A stretch of 64,000 nucleotides of DNA from Actinoplanes derwentensis (GTDB taxonomy: Bacteria > Actinomycetota > Actinomycetes > Mycobacteriales > Micromonosporaceae): the NCBI RefSeq assembly GCF_900104725.1, contig NZ_LT629758.1, positions 6,255,001-6,319,000 of the forward strand, read 5' to 3'. The position numbers were made by a program, and so were the translations under genes. Below, piece after piece: positions 22,046 to 31,960 of this stretch. The first letter of the stretch is position 1. Every line of letters begins with the position of its first letter. The notes beneath the pieces were generated by a model that did no database searches, was not told where the DNA came from, and saw only the letters and a program-made list of their open reading frames with translations.

Positions 22046-25012
22046 TCAGCCGTCAGCGGTATGGGGGATCGCGGCGATCAGGTCACGGACTTCCGTGGCT
22101 TCGGGAAGCCCGATGTCGAGGAGTAGGCGGTGCGCCTGCCGCAGATGCTCCCGCGCCTCGTCGATCCGGTTCAGGTCGATGAGGGCCCGCCCCAGGGCCA
22201 TCCGGGCGATTGCCTGATCACGCTGGTCGCCGATCTCGTCGCACAGGGCCAGGGAACGGGCAGCTTCGACGCTCGCCTCCTCCGGGTCACCGAGGAGGCG
22301 TAGTGTGTCGGCCAGCCGGTACCGGGCGTGCGACTCCCGCGCGCGCAGGCCGGTCGAGACACACAGGTCCAGGCATCTCCGGAAACAAGCGGCGGCCTCG
22401 TCGTATCGGTGTAGTGAATACTGCGCCAGGCCGAGAGTGTAATGGGCGTAGCTGGACACCTGGCCATCACCAAGCAATCGGGACTCTTCGATTGCTTGGT
22501 GACACATGGCGACCGCCTCGGCGGCCCGTCCGCTGCGAACCCGGCACAGCGCGGCGTTCATCGCCGTCGCGATCCTTCCGGAGCGGTGACCGAGCCGCTC
22601 GGCAAGGATGACGGCCTCGTCGAAGTGGCCGGCTGCCTCGTCGAACTGGCCGAGCAACTGGGCGACCAGGCCGAGATCGTTGAGCGCCTGTCGCAGGATG
22701 GCCGGGTCGTCGCTGTGGCGGCACGCCGACACGGCATGGCTCGCCTCCACCTCCGCCTCGGCCAGGTTCTTGGCGGCCAGCGCGAGGTTTCCCAGCAGGA
22801 AGTGTGCCCGCCCCCGGGAACGGAGGTCGCCGGTGCGTTCGGTGATCCGAACGAGAGTGCGGGCGGCGCCCACGTGCAACTCTTGGCGGGGATCCGAACC
22901 GAACGGGCTGAGCGCGATCAGCAGGTCGATCGAGGTCGGGATCGTGGCGGCCGACACCAGTACGGGCGTGCCGATCACTTGGCGGACGACGAGGCCGATG
23001 GTCTCGAAATGGGTTCGTGCCCAGTCGCGTGCCGCGGTCAGATCGGCGAAGTGGAGGCCGGTCGACGGCACCGGGCCCAGTGCCTGGCCGACAGGGTCAC
23101 CGGGCACTGCTTGCTGGAGTGCGGTGCACGCGGTGGCCAGAAAAAAGCTCAGCATCCGGTCGAAGGCCACGGGCATCTCGTCGCGATGTTCGGCTTCACA
23201 CGTTTGCCGCCCGAAAACCCGCAACAGGTCGTGGTAGCGGTAGCGGCCGGGCGCCGGCGACTCGAGCAGCGCGACGTCGACCAGGGATTCCAGGGTCTTC
23301 TCGGTCCGGCGAACGTCGCGATCCAGGAACGCCGCCGCAGCGGTCAAGGTGACCTCGGGAGCATCGATGGTCGACATCAGCGCGAAGGCACGGGCCTGGT
23401 CAGCGGCGAGATGCTGGTAACTCAGCTCGAAGGCGGCCTCGATCGCGAGATCGCCCACCCGGAGTTCATCGATCCGGCGTCTCTCATCAGCGAGGCGGTC
23501 CCGGAGCGTGGCGATACTCCAGCCGGGACGGGCGGCCAGGCGTGCGGCAACGATGCGCACCGCCAAGGGCAGGTGACCGCATAAGGCGACGATCGATGGG
23601 GCGGCCTGCGGTTCCGCAGCCACCCGCCGCGCACCGATCACCCGGCTGAGCAACTCGACCGCCTCGCGGGAGTCGAAGACCTCCAGATCCACCTGAACCG
23701 TCGCGGGTAGACCGTACATCCGGCTGCGGCTGGTGATGACGACCGCGCAGCCCGCCCCGCCGGGCAGCAGCGGGCTGATCTGGGCGACATCGCGGGCGTC
23801 GTCGAGCAGGATCAGGATCTGGCGCTGTGACACCAGGGAACGGAACAGAGCCGAGCGTACGTCCAGGTTCTCCGGCATTGACGCAGCGTCGACGCCCAGC
23901 GCCGTGAGGAAACCGGCCAGAACGGACTCCGGGTTGGCCGGTATGACGTCGCCACCACGAAGGTCGGCGTAGAGCTGACCGTGCGGGAACGCCTCACGGA
24001 TCCGGTGGGCGACGTGCAGCGCGAGCGTCGTCTTGCCGATCCCGCCCATGCCGACCACCATCGCGATGCCGAGGGTTTGCCGAGTCTCCGAAGTCAGCGC
24101 GGCACCGAGCGCGGCGGCCGACGACTCCCGTCCGGTGAAATCGGCGGCTTCAGGCGGCAGTTGCGCCGGGCACGAAATGAGGGCCGGCTCCGCGTCGGTC
24201 ACGGGTGGAATCCAGTCGGGTACGACGCCGGGTACCGGCTCCGGGGAACGGCTCGGCAGATCCAGCGTTCCCTCGAGCATGCTCCGGTGCAGCTCGGTGA
24301 TCTCGGGTCCCGGCGACACCCCCAACTCATCGACGGTCAGCTCATGAAGCTTGCGGAACACCGCGAACGCCTCGGCCTGCCGTCCGGTGAAGTAGAACGC
24401 CCGCATGAGCAGGCCGTAGGGCCGTTCCCGCAGCGGATGCTCGGCGGTCAGGGTAGTCAGCTCGGGCACGCAGAGCTCCGCCCGCCCGAGTCGGAGATCG
24501 AGGCTGATCCGGCTCTCGAGAAGAGAGAGCCGCCGTTCCGTGAGCCGCTGCCGCTGTCGTCCCGCGAACGGTCCGGGCAACCCGGCCAGCGGCTCGCCCT
24601 CCCACATAGCCAGCGCCCGCCGGAAGTGGTCGTGCGCGCCGGTCAGGTCACCGTCGGCCCGCAACTTTTCGGCACGGACGGTCAACGCTTCAGCGTCCAG
24701 CGCATCGACCGAACCGACCGGCAGTATCAGCCGGTATCCGTCGCCGTGCGAGAGGAGAACACCTGGGGCGGAGCGATCCTTCTCCAGGACCTGCCGCCAC
24801 CGCCACGCATAGGTGCGGAGCGTGGCCAGCGCCGAGTTCGGCAGGTCCGCTCCCCACAGTGCGTCGACCAGCTCGCCCGCGGTCGCTGTCCCGCCCGGGC
24901 GCAGGAGCAGCACCGCCATCATCGCCTGCTGCTGAGGGCTGCCCACCTTCAGTGGTTCACCGTCAATGGAGATCCGCATCGGTCCCAGTACCGAGAACCG
25001 AATACTCTCCAA
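22046..25012 (-). CDS. SARP-family regulator with NB-ARC ATPase and TPR domains (AfsR-like)
   Basis: A 988-aa protein. An OmpR-type DNA-binding domain (about 15-95) and bacterial transcriptional activation domain (about 100-245) are followed by an NB-ARC module with Walker A GMGGIGKTT (321-329) and ILILLDDARD, and a C-terminal TPR array (about 700-980). SARPs activate secondary-metabolite operons by binding heptameric repeats near promoters. It is the last gene of the minus-strand biosynthetic run, 85 bp after the permease. The start is TTG 25012 with AGGTGAGG upstream; ATG at codon 12 is an alternative. Confidence 0.92.
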   Translation of the reverse strand: MESIRFSVLGPMRISIDGEPLKVGSPQQQAMMAVLLLRPGGTATAGELVDALWGADLPNSALATLRTYAWRWRQVLEKDRSAPGVLLSHGDGYRLILPVGSVDALDAEALTVRAEKLRADGDLTGAHDHFRRALAMWEGEPLAGLPGPFAGRQRQRLTERRLSLLESRISLDLRLGRAELCVPELTTLTAEHPLRERPYGLLMRAFYFTGRQAEAFAVFRKLHELTVDELGVSPGPEITELHRSMLEGTLDLPSRSPEPVPGVVPDWIPPVTDAEPALISCPAQLPPEAADFTGRESSAAALGAALTSETRQTLGIAMVVGMGGIGKTTLALHVAHRIREAFPHGQLYADLRGGDVIPANPESVLAGFLTALGVDAASMPENLDVRSALFRSLVSQRQILILLDDARDVAQISPLLPGGAGCAVVITSRSRMYGLPATVQVDLEVFDSREAVELLSRVIGARRVAAEPQAAPSIVALCGHLPLAVRIVAARLAARPGWSIATLRDRLADERRRIDELRVGDLAIEAAFELSYQHLAADQARAFALMSTIDAPEVTLTAAAAFLDRDVRRTEKTLESLVDVALLESPAPGRYRYHDLLRVFGRQTCEAEHRDEMPVAFDRMLSFFLATACTALQQAVPGDPVGQALGPVPSTGLHFADLTAARDWARTHFETIGLVVRQVIGTPVLVSAATIPTSIDLLIALSPFGSDPRQELHVGAARTLVRITERTGDLRSRGRAHFLLGNLALAAKNLAEAEVEASHAVSACRHSDDPAILRQALNDLGLVAQLLGQFDEAAGHFDEAVILAERLGHRSGRIATAMNAALCRVRSGRAAEAVAMCHQAIEESRLLGDGQVSSYAHYTLGLAQYSLHRYDEAAACFRRCLDLCVSTGLRARESHARYRLADTLRLLGDPEEASVEAARSLALCDEIGDQRDQAIARMALGRALIDLNRIDEAREHLRQAHRLLLDIGLPEATEVRDLIAAIPHTADG

Positions 25013-25097
25013 TGTGGCCTCACCTCTGCCGCGCCCAGCGATCGAGGTAGATTAGTACACTGAGGAGTGTGCCCTGGGCCACACCGGCTGATGCCCG

Positions 25098-25799
25098 TCA
25101 GCGGGTGAAGGAGCGATGCCGGCGCGGAGCAGTGCCCCAAGCGATCAATCCCAGGCCAACGAGTAGCAGGAATGCGAGTTTCCCCCACTCGGGGCCGAAC
25201 TGGCCGTGCAGACTGTGACCACCCGGGAAGATCTTCAGGATGGCGCTGTCCCCGGCCTGGAAGAAAGGCCCGGGGCCGAGCCCGAGAACCCAGGCGACCG
25301 AGGTGAGAAAGTTGTTCACCGCCTTCTCGTGCCGGAATCCAAAGCAATACCCGAGCGCCGTACCCAGCAGCAGGAAGACGATCAGCATCAGTACCGCTGT
25401 CATCAGGTGGCTCAGCCGGTCGGCCCGGGTGACGGCCGAGGTGAGCAGCAGCGTCAGAAAGAGAACAACCGGGGCAGCCGACTCCACCAGCCCCAACAAC
25501 AGCCGGGCCGCCAGCCCGCGGCCGGGGCGCAGCAGGTATTCGTCGGCCAATCCGGCGAAGAGTTCGGTCTCCCACGCGCCGACACCGGCCGTGAGCGCTG
25601 CCAGAGGGATGAAGTAGCTGTACTGGGTGACCAGTATGTCCGGGGCGAGCCGACGACCGCCCGCCGTCGCGAAGACAGCGGCAAGGACGAAAATGTTCAA
25701 CAGGTTCAGCACCACGACCCGCTCCACCCATCGGGCTGCGCCCTCCTGCCGCAAGCGGTTAACCAGAAGCAACCGGGTGAGACGCCACACGGTCACCAT
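25098..25799 (-). CDS. ABC-2 type transporter permease (second subunit)
   Basis: A 233-aa integral membrane protein with about six hydrophobic segments (for example VVLNLLNIFVLAAVFATA, APVVLFLTLLLTS, MTAVLMLIVFLLLGTALGYCFGF and LAFLLLVGLGLIAWG). It overlaps the upstream permease by 7 bp (ATG 25799, stop of the other gene at 25793), so the two are co-translated and likely form a heterodimeric channel with the ATPase at 26554-27213. Probably exports the product of the operon. Confidence 0.75.
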   Translation of the reverse strand: MVTVWRLTRLLLVNRLRQEGAARWVERVVVLNLLNIFVLAAVFATAGGRRLAPDILVTQYSYFIPLAALTAGVGAWETELFAGLADEYLLRPGRGLAARLLLGLVESAAPVVLFLTLLLTSAVTRADRLSHLMTAVLMLIVFLLLGTALGYCFGFRHEKAVNNFLTSVAWVLGLGPGPFFQAGDSAILKIFPGGHSLHGQFGPEWGKLAFLLLVGLGLIAWGTAPRRHRSFTR

Positions 25800-26557
25800 T
25801 CGGCACGACCGTCGACGAGGCGCTGCTCGATCTTCGTGCCGACGCGGCGGCGAAGGGTGAGACCGAGGGCGACGCTCCAACCCACCAAGATCAGCACGAA
25901 CATGGCGAGCGTCGTGAGTGATTCCGGCGTTCCCGGGCTGCCTGCCTCGTCCGCGTACCGCAGGATCCACCCCGGCGGCAACGCGAGCGCGGCGGGCTGC
26001 GCTCCCGGAAAGGGCAGGATCGAAATACCGACGATCAGCAACAACAGCCGGATCCAGGGAACCGCTGCGGCCGGCCGGGCGAACTGGGACAGCAACAGCG
26101 TGGTCTGATGACCGACGACCGCCAAAAACCCATAAACCATTCCGATGAGTACGGCGGTTCGCGCGCTGACAAGTGCCGGGAAGATCGTCATCGCACCTAC
26201 GAACGGCACCACGATCGCCGGGGACATCACCACGGCGCAGGCCGCCGCGCGGACCGCCAGCAGCTTGCTCAGCGACATCCGGCCCAGGAGGACGTTCTCC
26301 ATCGTTCCGTAGCGGAACTCGTTGTGGATGCTGGACATCGCGGACAGAAGCGCGATGCCGATCCCGGTGAGCAGCGCGGCCCGGCACGCCAGCTCGAGAG
26401 CGTGCGAGGGATCGGTCGCCTGGTCGGTCAAGGCGAGCGTCAGGATGCCGGTTTGCAAGGTGATGCCGATCAGGAACGAGGACGTGGCGCGTCGATCGAT
26501 CCACTGGACCCGAATCAGGAAGGCAGCGAAACGCAACGGGCGGCTGGCGAGCCTCAT
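25793..26557 (-). CDS. ABC-2 type transporter permease (first subunit)
   Basis: A 254-aa protein with about six membrane segments, an amphipathic start (LRFAAFLIRVQWIDRR) and the cytoplasmic loop NEFRYGTMENVLLGRMSLSKLL that resembles the coupling region of ABC-2 exporters. Its ATG overlaps the stop of the ATPase gene (ATGA). Together with the following permease and the ATPase it makes a complete exporter. Confidence 0.75.
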   Translation of the reverse strand: MRLASRPLRFAAFLIRVQWIDRRATSSFLIGITLQTGILTLALTDQATDPSHALELACRAALLTGIGIALLSAMSSIHNEFRYGTMENVLLGRMSLSKLLAVRAAACAVVMSPAIVVPFVGAMTIFPALVSARTAVLIGMVYGFLAVVGHQTTLLLSQFARPAAAVPWIRLLLLIVGISILPFPGAQPAALALPPGWILRYADEAGSPGTPESLTTLAMFVLILVGWSVALGLTLRRRVGTKIEQRLVDGRAEW

Positions 26558-27213
26558 ACCGTGACCAGTCCGCTCGCCGTGAGGACGAACCTGCGGGTGG
26601 CGACGCGGGAGAGGAAGTCATCGTCGTGACTGACGATCACCTTGGTCTTGTCCGGGCGATCGCCCAGGATCTTCTCCAGCAGCCGTACGCCGTCGGTGTC
26701 CAGGCCGTTGGTGGGCTCGTCCACGATCCAGATCTCGGACGGCTCCAACAGTAGGCGGGCCAGGTGCAGACGCTGCCGCATGCCGAGGGAGAACGTCGCA
26801 TATACGGCGTCCGCGCGGTCCGCCAGCCCGACGGTCTCGAGCAGGCGTCGTGCCCCGGCGGGGGAACACGCGGCGCCCTTGATACCGGCGAAGAAGCGCA
26901 GGTTCTCCACGGCGGTGAGCCGGGGGTAGAACCCGTACGGCGCGCCCGCCGAATAGTTGACCCTGCCGCGATAGTGCAGCGGCACGCGAGCCATCGGCCG
27001 TCCCCGGTACCGAACTTGACCGGAGGTGGGCCGCAGCAGGGTCGCGAGAATCTTCAGCAGCGTGCTCTTGCCAGAGCCGTTGGGCCCGACGACACCGAGC
27101 GTCTCACCCTCGTGGATCACGCCCGAGACGGCGTTCAACACCCGGCTGCCGCCCTGGGGCCCGGGATAGGTGTAGGACACCGCGGCCAGTTCGAGTAGCG
27201 GTGTCACACCCAT
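26554..27213 (-). CDS. ABC transporter ATP-binding protein (exporter)
   Basis: A 219-aa single ABC domain with Walker A GPNGSGKS (43-50), a signature written FSLGMRQRLHLARLL instead of LSGGQ, Walker B IWIVDEPTNGLD and the switch histidine in VIVSHDDD. Starts at ATG 27213, overlapping the dioxygenase stop by 10 bp. It energises the two ABC-2 permeases downstream. The S-L-G-M signature is typical of ABC-2 drug and antibiotic exporters. Confidence 0.9.
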   Translation of the reverse strand: MGVTPLLELAAVSYTYPGPQGGSRVLNAVSGVIHEGETLGVVGPNGSGKSTLLKILATLLRPTSGQVRYRGRPMARVPLHYRGRVNYSAGAPYGFYPRLTAVENLRFFAGIKGAACSPAGARRLLETVGLADRADAVYATFSLGMRQRLHLARLLLEPSEIWIVDEPTNGLDTDGVRLLEKILGDRPDKTKVIVSHDDDFLSRVATRRFVLTASGLVTV

Positions 27214-28073
27214 TTGCGCTGCTCCACCGGCGTACTGAACTTGCGCAGGTGGAGGGGGACGTGGTCCGGGTAGTGCGGGTGTGAACCAGCCGACCCGGCA
27301 TCCCGGGGGGCATACAGCGGCACGTCCCGGGCCGGCGGCTTGATGCATTCGTTGGCTTCCTCGTAGGCCCGCATCAGGATCCGTCGTTCCCGACTCAGCT
27401 CTGCGGCCCAGGCCGGTTCGGCGAGCTGGCGGTCGCTGGTGACCACCCACGACGGACCGTACTCGAGGAAGATGTTCTGCCGGGTGGTGTCGCTGTCGTT
27501 GACGTCGACACGATGCCAGAGACCGCTCCACATCAAGGTCAGCGCACCGGGCCGGACAATGAGACGCTCCTCCTGCGGATGCGGCTCGTGGGTCTGGTAC
27601 TCGGGCAGGAAGTCCCACCGGTGGCTGCCCCGGATGAACACCAGGTTGCCCATCCCCGCCGTAGGCAGCGGCGTGAGCCAGTAGGCGGCCTTGATCCGCA
27701 ATGGGAGCGCACCGGTGAACACGCTGAACGGCAGCGGCCGGGGACCGTCGAAATGCCAGGAATTCCGGACGATCGTCCCTGGCTCTCGGCGGAAGTACTC
27801 ACTGCGCAGCAACTTGAGCATCTCGCCGTAGACGTCGTACACGAACCCGATGTGGGCCGGGTGATCGATGAGTTCGGTGAACCGTTCATCGTCGGCGACG
27901 ATGTGGAGCGGGTTGTCCTCGCCGTGTCGCACCACCGCGTCGTTCAAGTCCGCCACCACCGCCGGTGACAGTGCGTCCTCGATCACCAGGATGCCGTCGC
28001 GAGCGAAGGCGGCCCAGCTCTCGTCGGTGAAACCCGGTGGCGCGGGGACGGTGGCGGGAGACGGGGTCTGCAT
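27204..28073 (-). CDS. Phytanoyl-CoA dioxygenase-like Fe(II)/2-oxoglutarate oxygenase
   Basis: A 289-aa protein of the PhyH family. The iron facial triad is H107-x-D109 in WHFDGP and H187 in LWHRVDVN. R199, in DTTRQNIFLEY, is a candidate for 2-oxoglutarate binding. These enzymes hydroxylate or otherwise oxidise small molecules or carrier-bound substrates. ATG 28073 follows AGGAG by 8 bases; ATG 28091 is an alternative. It sits in the biosynthetic operon between the hexapeptide-repeat gene and the transporter. Confidence 0.85.
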   Translation of the reverse strand: MQTPSPATVPAPPGFTDESWAAFARDGILVIEDALSPAVVADLNDAVVRHGEDNPLHIVADDERFTELIDHPAHIGFVYDVYGEMLKLLRSEYFRREPGTIVRNSWHFDGPRPLPFSVFTGALPLRIKAAYWLTPLPTAGMGNLVFIRGSHRWDFLPEYQTHEPHPQEERLIVRPGALTLMWSGLWHRVDVNDSDTTRQNIFLEYGPSWVVTSDRQLAEPAWAAELSRERRILMRAYEEANECIKPPARDVPLYAPRDAGSAGSHPHYPDHVPLHLRKFSTPVEQRKWV

Positions 28074-28119
28074 GGGGAAGCTCCTCAGCATGATCGGGAC
28101 AGCGGTGGGAACGCGCTGG

Positions 28120-29346
28120 TCACGGCGCCAAAGCCAGACTGCGGATACCGGGGAAGGGCGTCGGGTCGGCGTCGAGATGGTCGGCCGCCTCATACAGGCC
28201 GACGGCGGACATCGGAAGGCGGGCGCCCGTCTCCGCCGCGAAGACGCACGGCAGCACGGTCTTGCGTTCGGCGGTGCCGAGTTCGCCGGCGCGACGTACG
28301 TGCTTGTGCGTGTGAATGAGCAGCGGGACGAAACCGCCACCGAGGAACGAGCTGTGCTGAAGCACCGCCCCACCCACGCAGTCGATGACACAACCCTTGC
28401 CGAGCACGGCGTCCCGCCCGAGATAGAAGTACGACGCGTGCGCCGCGGTGCCGTGCTCGACGTGGAAGACGCCGGCGCCCAGTCCGACGATCGCCCGGCC
28501 GGAGACGCGCAGGACCGAACGGTAGAAGGCGATCAGGATCGGGCGTACCCGTACGTCAGGCAGCTTGAATTCCGGGCAGAGCAGGGCCACCCGCAACAGC
28601 TCGGCCAGGGTGAGGCGCCCTCCGGAGCCGTCGTCGGCGAGTTCCTGATCCCACGGGACCAGGTAGTCGGCCGGACGGACCAGCTCGTTGGCTGCGTCCT
28701 CGGCGATGAGACGCTCCGCCTCGTTCGACATGTACGGCGAGACGGGGGCCGCAGGACCGGGATGCCCGAGCAGCCGGGCAGCAAGGATCACCCGGGTCTC
28801 GGCGGTCTTGGCGGCGGCGGCCTGCCGCAGAATCGCCAGCCGTCCCTCGACCATGTCGGGAATCGCGAAGAGATGGTCGATGCCGTCGCTGCGGATCATC
28901 GTCTTCGACTCGATCGACCGCATCGGCAACGGCGTGGCCGAGTCGACCGCCTCCTGCAACGCTGCCCGGTGCACGCCCAGCCCCATCCGGCCCAAGGCGG
29001 CGGCGGCCAGCGCCCGGTAGTCGTACGGCAGGGTGGTCGAATCGGACAACACCACGGTGGCCAGCAGCGCGCGGTACTGGTCCTCGTCGAGCGTCGCGGC
29101 CGCCAGTTCCAGGGAGAGGTACGGCGACCCGTCGCCGGCACCGTGTACCCAGCTCTCCCCGAAGGGTGACGCGAAGGTGCAGGCAAGCGTGAAGACCGTA
29201 CGAGCGTCCGCATCGGTGCGCAGCCGCTCCCGCAGGATCTGCCGTGCGGCCGTCAGCCCGTCCACGCGGTCGGCGGTGAACTCGGCACAAACGTCGGCGG
29301 TGAGGCGCAGCAGAATGGTGAAGTCGTCGGGAAGATCGGTGGTCAT
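28120..29346 (-). CDS. Unusual protein: helical N-terminal region plus left-handed beta-helix-like C-terminal domain
   Basis: A 408-aa protein. Residues 1 to about 260 are strongly helical, with repeat-like stretches (ARQILRERLRTDADARTVFTLA, DYRALAAAALGRMGLGVHRAAL). From about 290 the pattern changes to short hydrophobic strands with G turns (GAGVFHVEHG, YFYLGRDAVLGKGCVIDCVGG, VLQHSSFLGGGF), resembling hexapeptide acyltransferases. It also contains HTHKHV, where histidines could be catalytic. No exact family is recognised. A group-transfer role in the operon is inferred. A fitting ribosome site (AGGTGA) precedes ATG 29346. Confidence 0.6.
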   Translation of the reverse strand: MTTDLPDDFTILLRLTADVCAEFTADRVDGLTAARQILRERLRTDADARTVFTLACTFASPFGESWVHGAGDGSPYLSLELAAATLDEDQYRALLATVVLSDSTTLPYDYRALAAAALGRMGLGVHRAALQEAVDSATPLPMRSIESKTMIRSDGIDHLFAIPDMVEGRLAILRQAAAAKTAETRVILAARLLGHPGPAAPVSPYMSNEAERLIAEDAANELVRPADYLVPWDQELADDGSGGRLTLAELLRVALLCPEFKLPDVRVRPILIAFYRSVLRVSGRAIVGLGAGVFHVEHGTAAHASYFYLGRDAVLGKGCVIDCVGGAVLQHSSFLGGGFVPLLIHTHKHVRRAGELGTAERKTVLPCVFAAETGARLPMSAVGLYEAADHLDADPTPFPGIRSLALAP

Positions 29347-29361
29347 GTCGTCACCTGCTGA

Positions 29362-30459
29362 TCAGGTCGATCGGGCAACACGGGCGAGAGCGCGTGGCAC
29401 CGCGGATGAATGGATGGATTGCGCCTGCTGATGCAGGTGCCGGGTCAGCGAAGCCATGTACTCGTGCTCCGCGTGGTAAACCTCCGGCCGGAATCCCGAC
29501 GGCCCGGCGACGAGCAGCTCCAGTTGGGTCAGCACCGCGCCCTTGAGCTGGTTGCCGCGAACCTCGGTGACATGACCGGGGGCGCCGATGTGGTCGCCCT
29601 CCCGGACGGTGTGGACGTTCTTGTAGTCATTCGAGACACCGAACCCGGGCTCGAATACGAGCCGTACCCAGGCGCCGGACGCGAACTCGACATGGGCGAC
29701 GCGGTAGCGCAGGGCATAGCCGTACGGGATCAGGGCGTCATGAAGGTGATGGCGGGCCATCGGGCTCGCGAAATCACGGATCGCCAGGTTCGGGAAACCG
29801 ATGACACCATGCATCGAGGCGTACAGATTGATGTCCGGAAACGACGCTCCGATGCCGCGGACCCGAATTTCCGAAGTGACCTGTTCCGGAGCAGAGTCCA
29901 AGAACGCCTGGTACTCCGGCCGGGGCAGGATCCGGCGCAGTACGGCCAGCAGGTGAAACCACTCGTAGCCCACCTCGCCGTAGTGGAGGTCGACGAAACG
30001 GCCGGCATCCACGTCCGCACGGCGGTTCTTGGTGAACTCCACGGTGACCTGGCGGATCGGGTCACCGGCGCCGGATCGCCGCCGGACGGCCTCAGCCAAC
30101 GCGGCCACGGGTTCGCCGTACCCATAGACGTTGTTGACCGCGACCGAAGCCTCCGGATGGGCGCCGAGCAGCTCGGTCAGGTCGTCGAGCTGACCGAGGG
30201 ACACCGACGGCTTCTCCAGCAGCACCCTGGCGGCGGGCCGGATGTCCAGGATCTGACGCAGATTGTCCAGGTGGGTGTCGGTGGGCGACGCGACGATCCA
30301 GGCGTCGACAGCCGCCGCCCGTTCCCGATGCATCTGCTGCAGGCCGGTCAGGTCCGAAGGCTGGTACGGGTCCATCGTGAGGACCGTGTGGCCCGCCTCG
30401 CGCAGATGAGTGGCGTGCAGGGACCCGATGGTGCCGACTCCGACGATAGCGATGATCAT
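29362..30459 (-). CDS. Gfo/Idh/MocA-family NAD(P)-dependent oxidoreductase
   Basis: A 365-aa protein with an N-terminal Rossmann fold (IVGVGTIGSLHATHL) and the LLEKPSV motif (Lys-Pro of the family active site), then a C-terminal alpha/beta dimerisation domain. Family members oxidise or reduce sugars, inositols, imines and biliverdin-like substrates. ATG 30459 begins directly at the Rossmann strand. The gene follows the PaaK-like gene by 13 bp in the same operon. Substrate unknown. Confidence 0.85.
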   Translation of the reverse strand: MIIAIVGVGTIGSLHATHLREAGHTVLTMDPYQPSDLTGLQQMHRERAAAVDAWIVASPTDTHLDNLRQILDIRPAARVLLEKPSVSLGQLDDLTELLGAHPEASVAVNNVYGYGEPVAALAEAVRRRSGAGDPIRQVTVEFTKNRRADVDAGRFVDLHYGEVGYEWFHLLAVLRRILPRPEYQAFLDSAPEQVTSEIRVRGIGASFPDINLYASMHGVIGFPNLAIRDFASPMARHHLHDALIPYGYALRYRVAHVEFASGAWVRLVFEPGFGVSNDYKNVHTVREGDHIGAPGHVTEVRGNQLKGAVLTQLELLVAGPSGFRPEVYHAEHEYMASLTRHLHQQAQSIHSSAVPRALARVARST

Positions 30460-30472
30460 GCCCGCGGCCGTC

Positions 30473-31819
30473 TCACCAGGAGGTGGCGTTGTCCACGACC
30501 GCGGCACTCAGCGCCTCCTGGGTAGCCAGAAGCTGGAACAGAGGCGCCTTACCGGAGGCCGTGGTCAACTCCGCGAGCTCGACCGGGCGTACCGTCAACT
30601 CGCGTAGCCGCATCGTGTTCTTCAACGCGGCGTACAGATCCCGAGCCAGCTCGTCACCGTCGGCCGGCGACTCCGGGGCGATCAGCACGTCGAGGCAGCC
30701 GGCCTCGTTCTGCCGGACCTGCCAGCGGTGCAGAGGCTGCACCTCGAGGATCAACCGTAGCGGCTTGATGTTCACCAGCTGGCCGTCAGCGTCCGCGACG
30801 AGTGCCCGCTTGCGGCCTTCGATCTTGGTGAGCCGCACATGGGGGCGGCCGCAGGGACACGGTTCGGTCAGCAGTTCGCCGCCGTCACCGGGCCGGTACC
30901 GCAACAACGACATTGCGGTGTTCGTCAGCGAGGTGATCAGGACCTGACCGTCGCCCTGCACATCGATCGACACTCGTTCCTCGTCGATGTGGTAGGTACC
31001 CGGACTCTGCGGGCACTCCCACCCGACCCGTCCGAACTCCTGAAGCCCGTACAGGTCATAGTGCGGGCAACCGAACACGTCGGCGATGGTGGCCCGGGCC
31101 CGCGCATCAAGGCTGTCGCCGTGCGTGAGTACCGCCTTGAACTTGGGGAAGTCGATGGTCCCCTCGTTCTGCCGCAGCGCGGCCAGCAGGATCTCCACCG
31201 GCTGTCCCCACAGCACGTCCGGCTTGAACTCGGCACAGAGCCGGGTCAGGAAGGCCGCGTCACCGGGCGTCGCAGTCGACATGTTGACCTGCAGAACGGT
31301 GGCCTGTCCGAAGAAGGGCATCGTCTCGTAGTCGACCAGTCCGTGCCGCAGGTCCGCGGTCGCGCGGATGACCCGGAGGCCGGGCTGTAAGCCGTACGCG
31401 TCGAGCATCCGGAGGTTGGCAGCGGTCGACTCGGTCAGCTTGGTGTCGTCATGGATGATCCACACCGGTTCGCCGGTGGTCCCCGACGTGCGCACCTTCA
31501 ACACGTCCCAAGGGTCGACCAGGCCCGTGGTGATGGCTTCGGGCGTATGCCGCAGCACGTCCTTCTCCAGCACCGGCAAGGCGGCCAGGGTGGCCTCCGC
31601 GTTGTCCGCGGTGATCTGCCGTCCGCCGAGGTGGGGTGCGAAGTGTTCAGTGCGTGCCGCGTGCGTGAGCGACTGGGCAAGCCGGGTGCGCCGGGTCAGC
31701 GCCAGTAGGTCCGCGTCCGTCTGGGCACGCAGATACAGGTCGTTGAAGAGACGCCACCCGTCGCCGACCGCCGTCGCCATGCGCAGGTCGGCGTTGTGCC
31801 ACCATTCGTGACTGGTCAT
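30473..31819 (-). CDS. PaaK/CapK-like AMP-forming ligase (adenylating enzyme)
   Basis: A 448-aa protein of the phenylacetate-CoA ligase family. The P-loop is RTSGTTGEP (about 110-117), LYGLQEFGRVGWEC carries the aromatic acid-site region, and YRPGDGGEL is the adenylate-binding aspartate motif. CPCGRPH is a family Cys motif. Such enzymes activate carboxylates as acyl-AMP and pass them to CoA, a carrier or an amine. ATG 31819 has GGAGG at good spacing. It is the first large gene of the operon, 195 bp after the 10-codon ORF and its hairpin. Confidence 0.85.
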   Translation of the reverse strand: MTSHEWWHNADLRMATAVGDGWRLFNDLYLRAQTDADLLALTRRTRLAQSLTHAARTEHFAPHLGGRQITADNAEATLAALPVLEKDVLRHTPEAITTGLVDPWDVLKVRTSGTTGEPVWIIHDDTKLTESTAANLRMLDAYGLQPGLRVIRATADLRHGLVDYETMPFFGQATVLQVNMSTATPGDAAFLTRLCAEFKPDVLWGQPVEILLAALRQNEGTIDFPKFKAVLTHGDSLDARARATIADVFGCPHYDLYGLQEFGRVGWECPQSPGTYHIDEERVSIDVQGDGQVLITSLTNTAMSLLRYRPGDGGELLTEPCPCGRPHVRLTKIEGRKRALVADADGQLVNIKPLRLILEVQPLHRWQVRQNEAGCLDVLIAPESPADGDELARDLYAALKNTMRLRELTVRPVELAELTTASGKAPLFQLLATQEALSAAVVDNATSW

Positions 31820-31960
31820 TGTGCCTCCGTCATCGCAGGCTTGATCGCATGCGTCTCGGTATGCGCTGTTCACCGGGGTCCGCCGCGTCACAGCGCCTGC
31901 GGTCGTCGATATCGGCTTCTCGGCCGAGCATCCCGCTCGTGTATGGACCGGGGCTGAACA

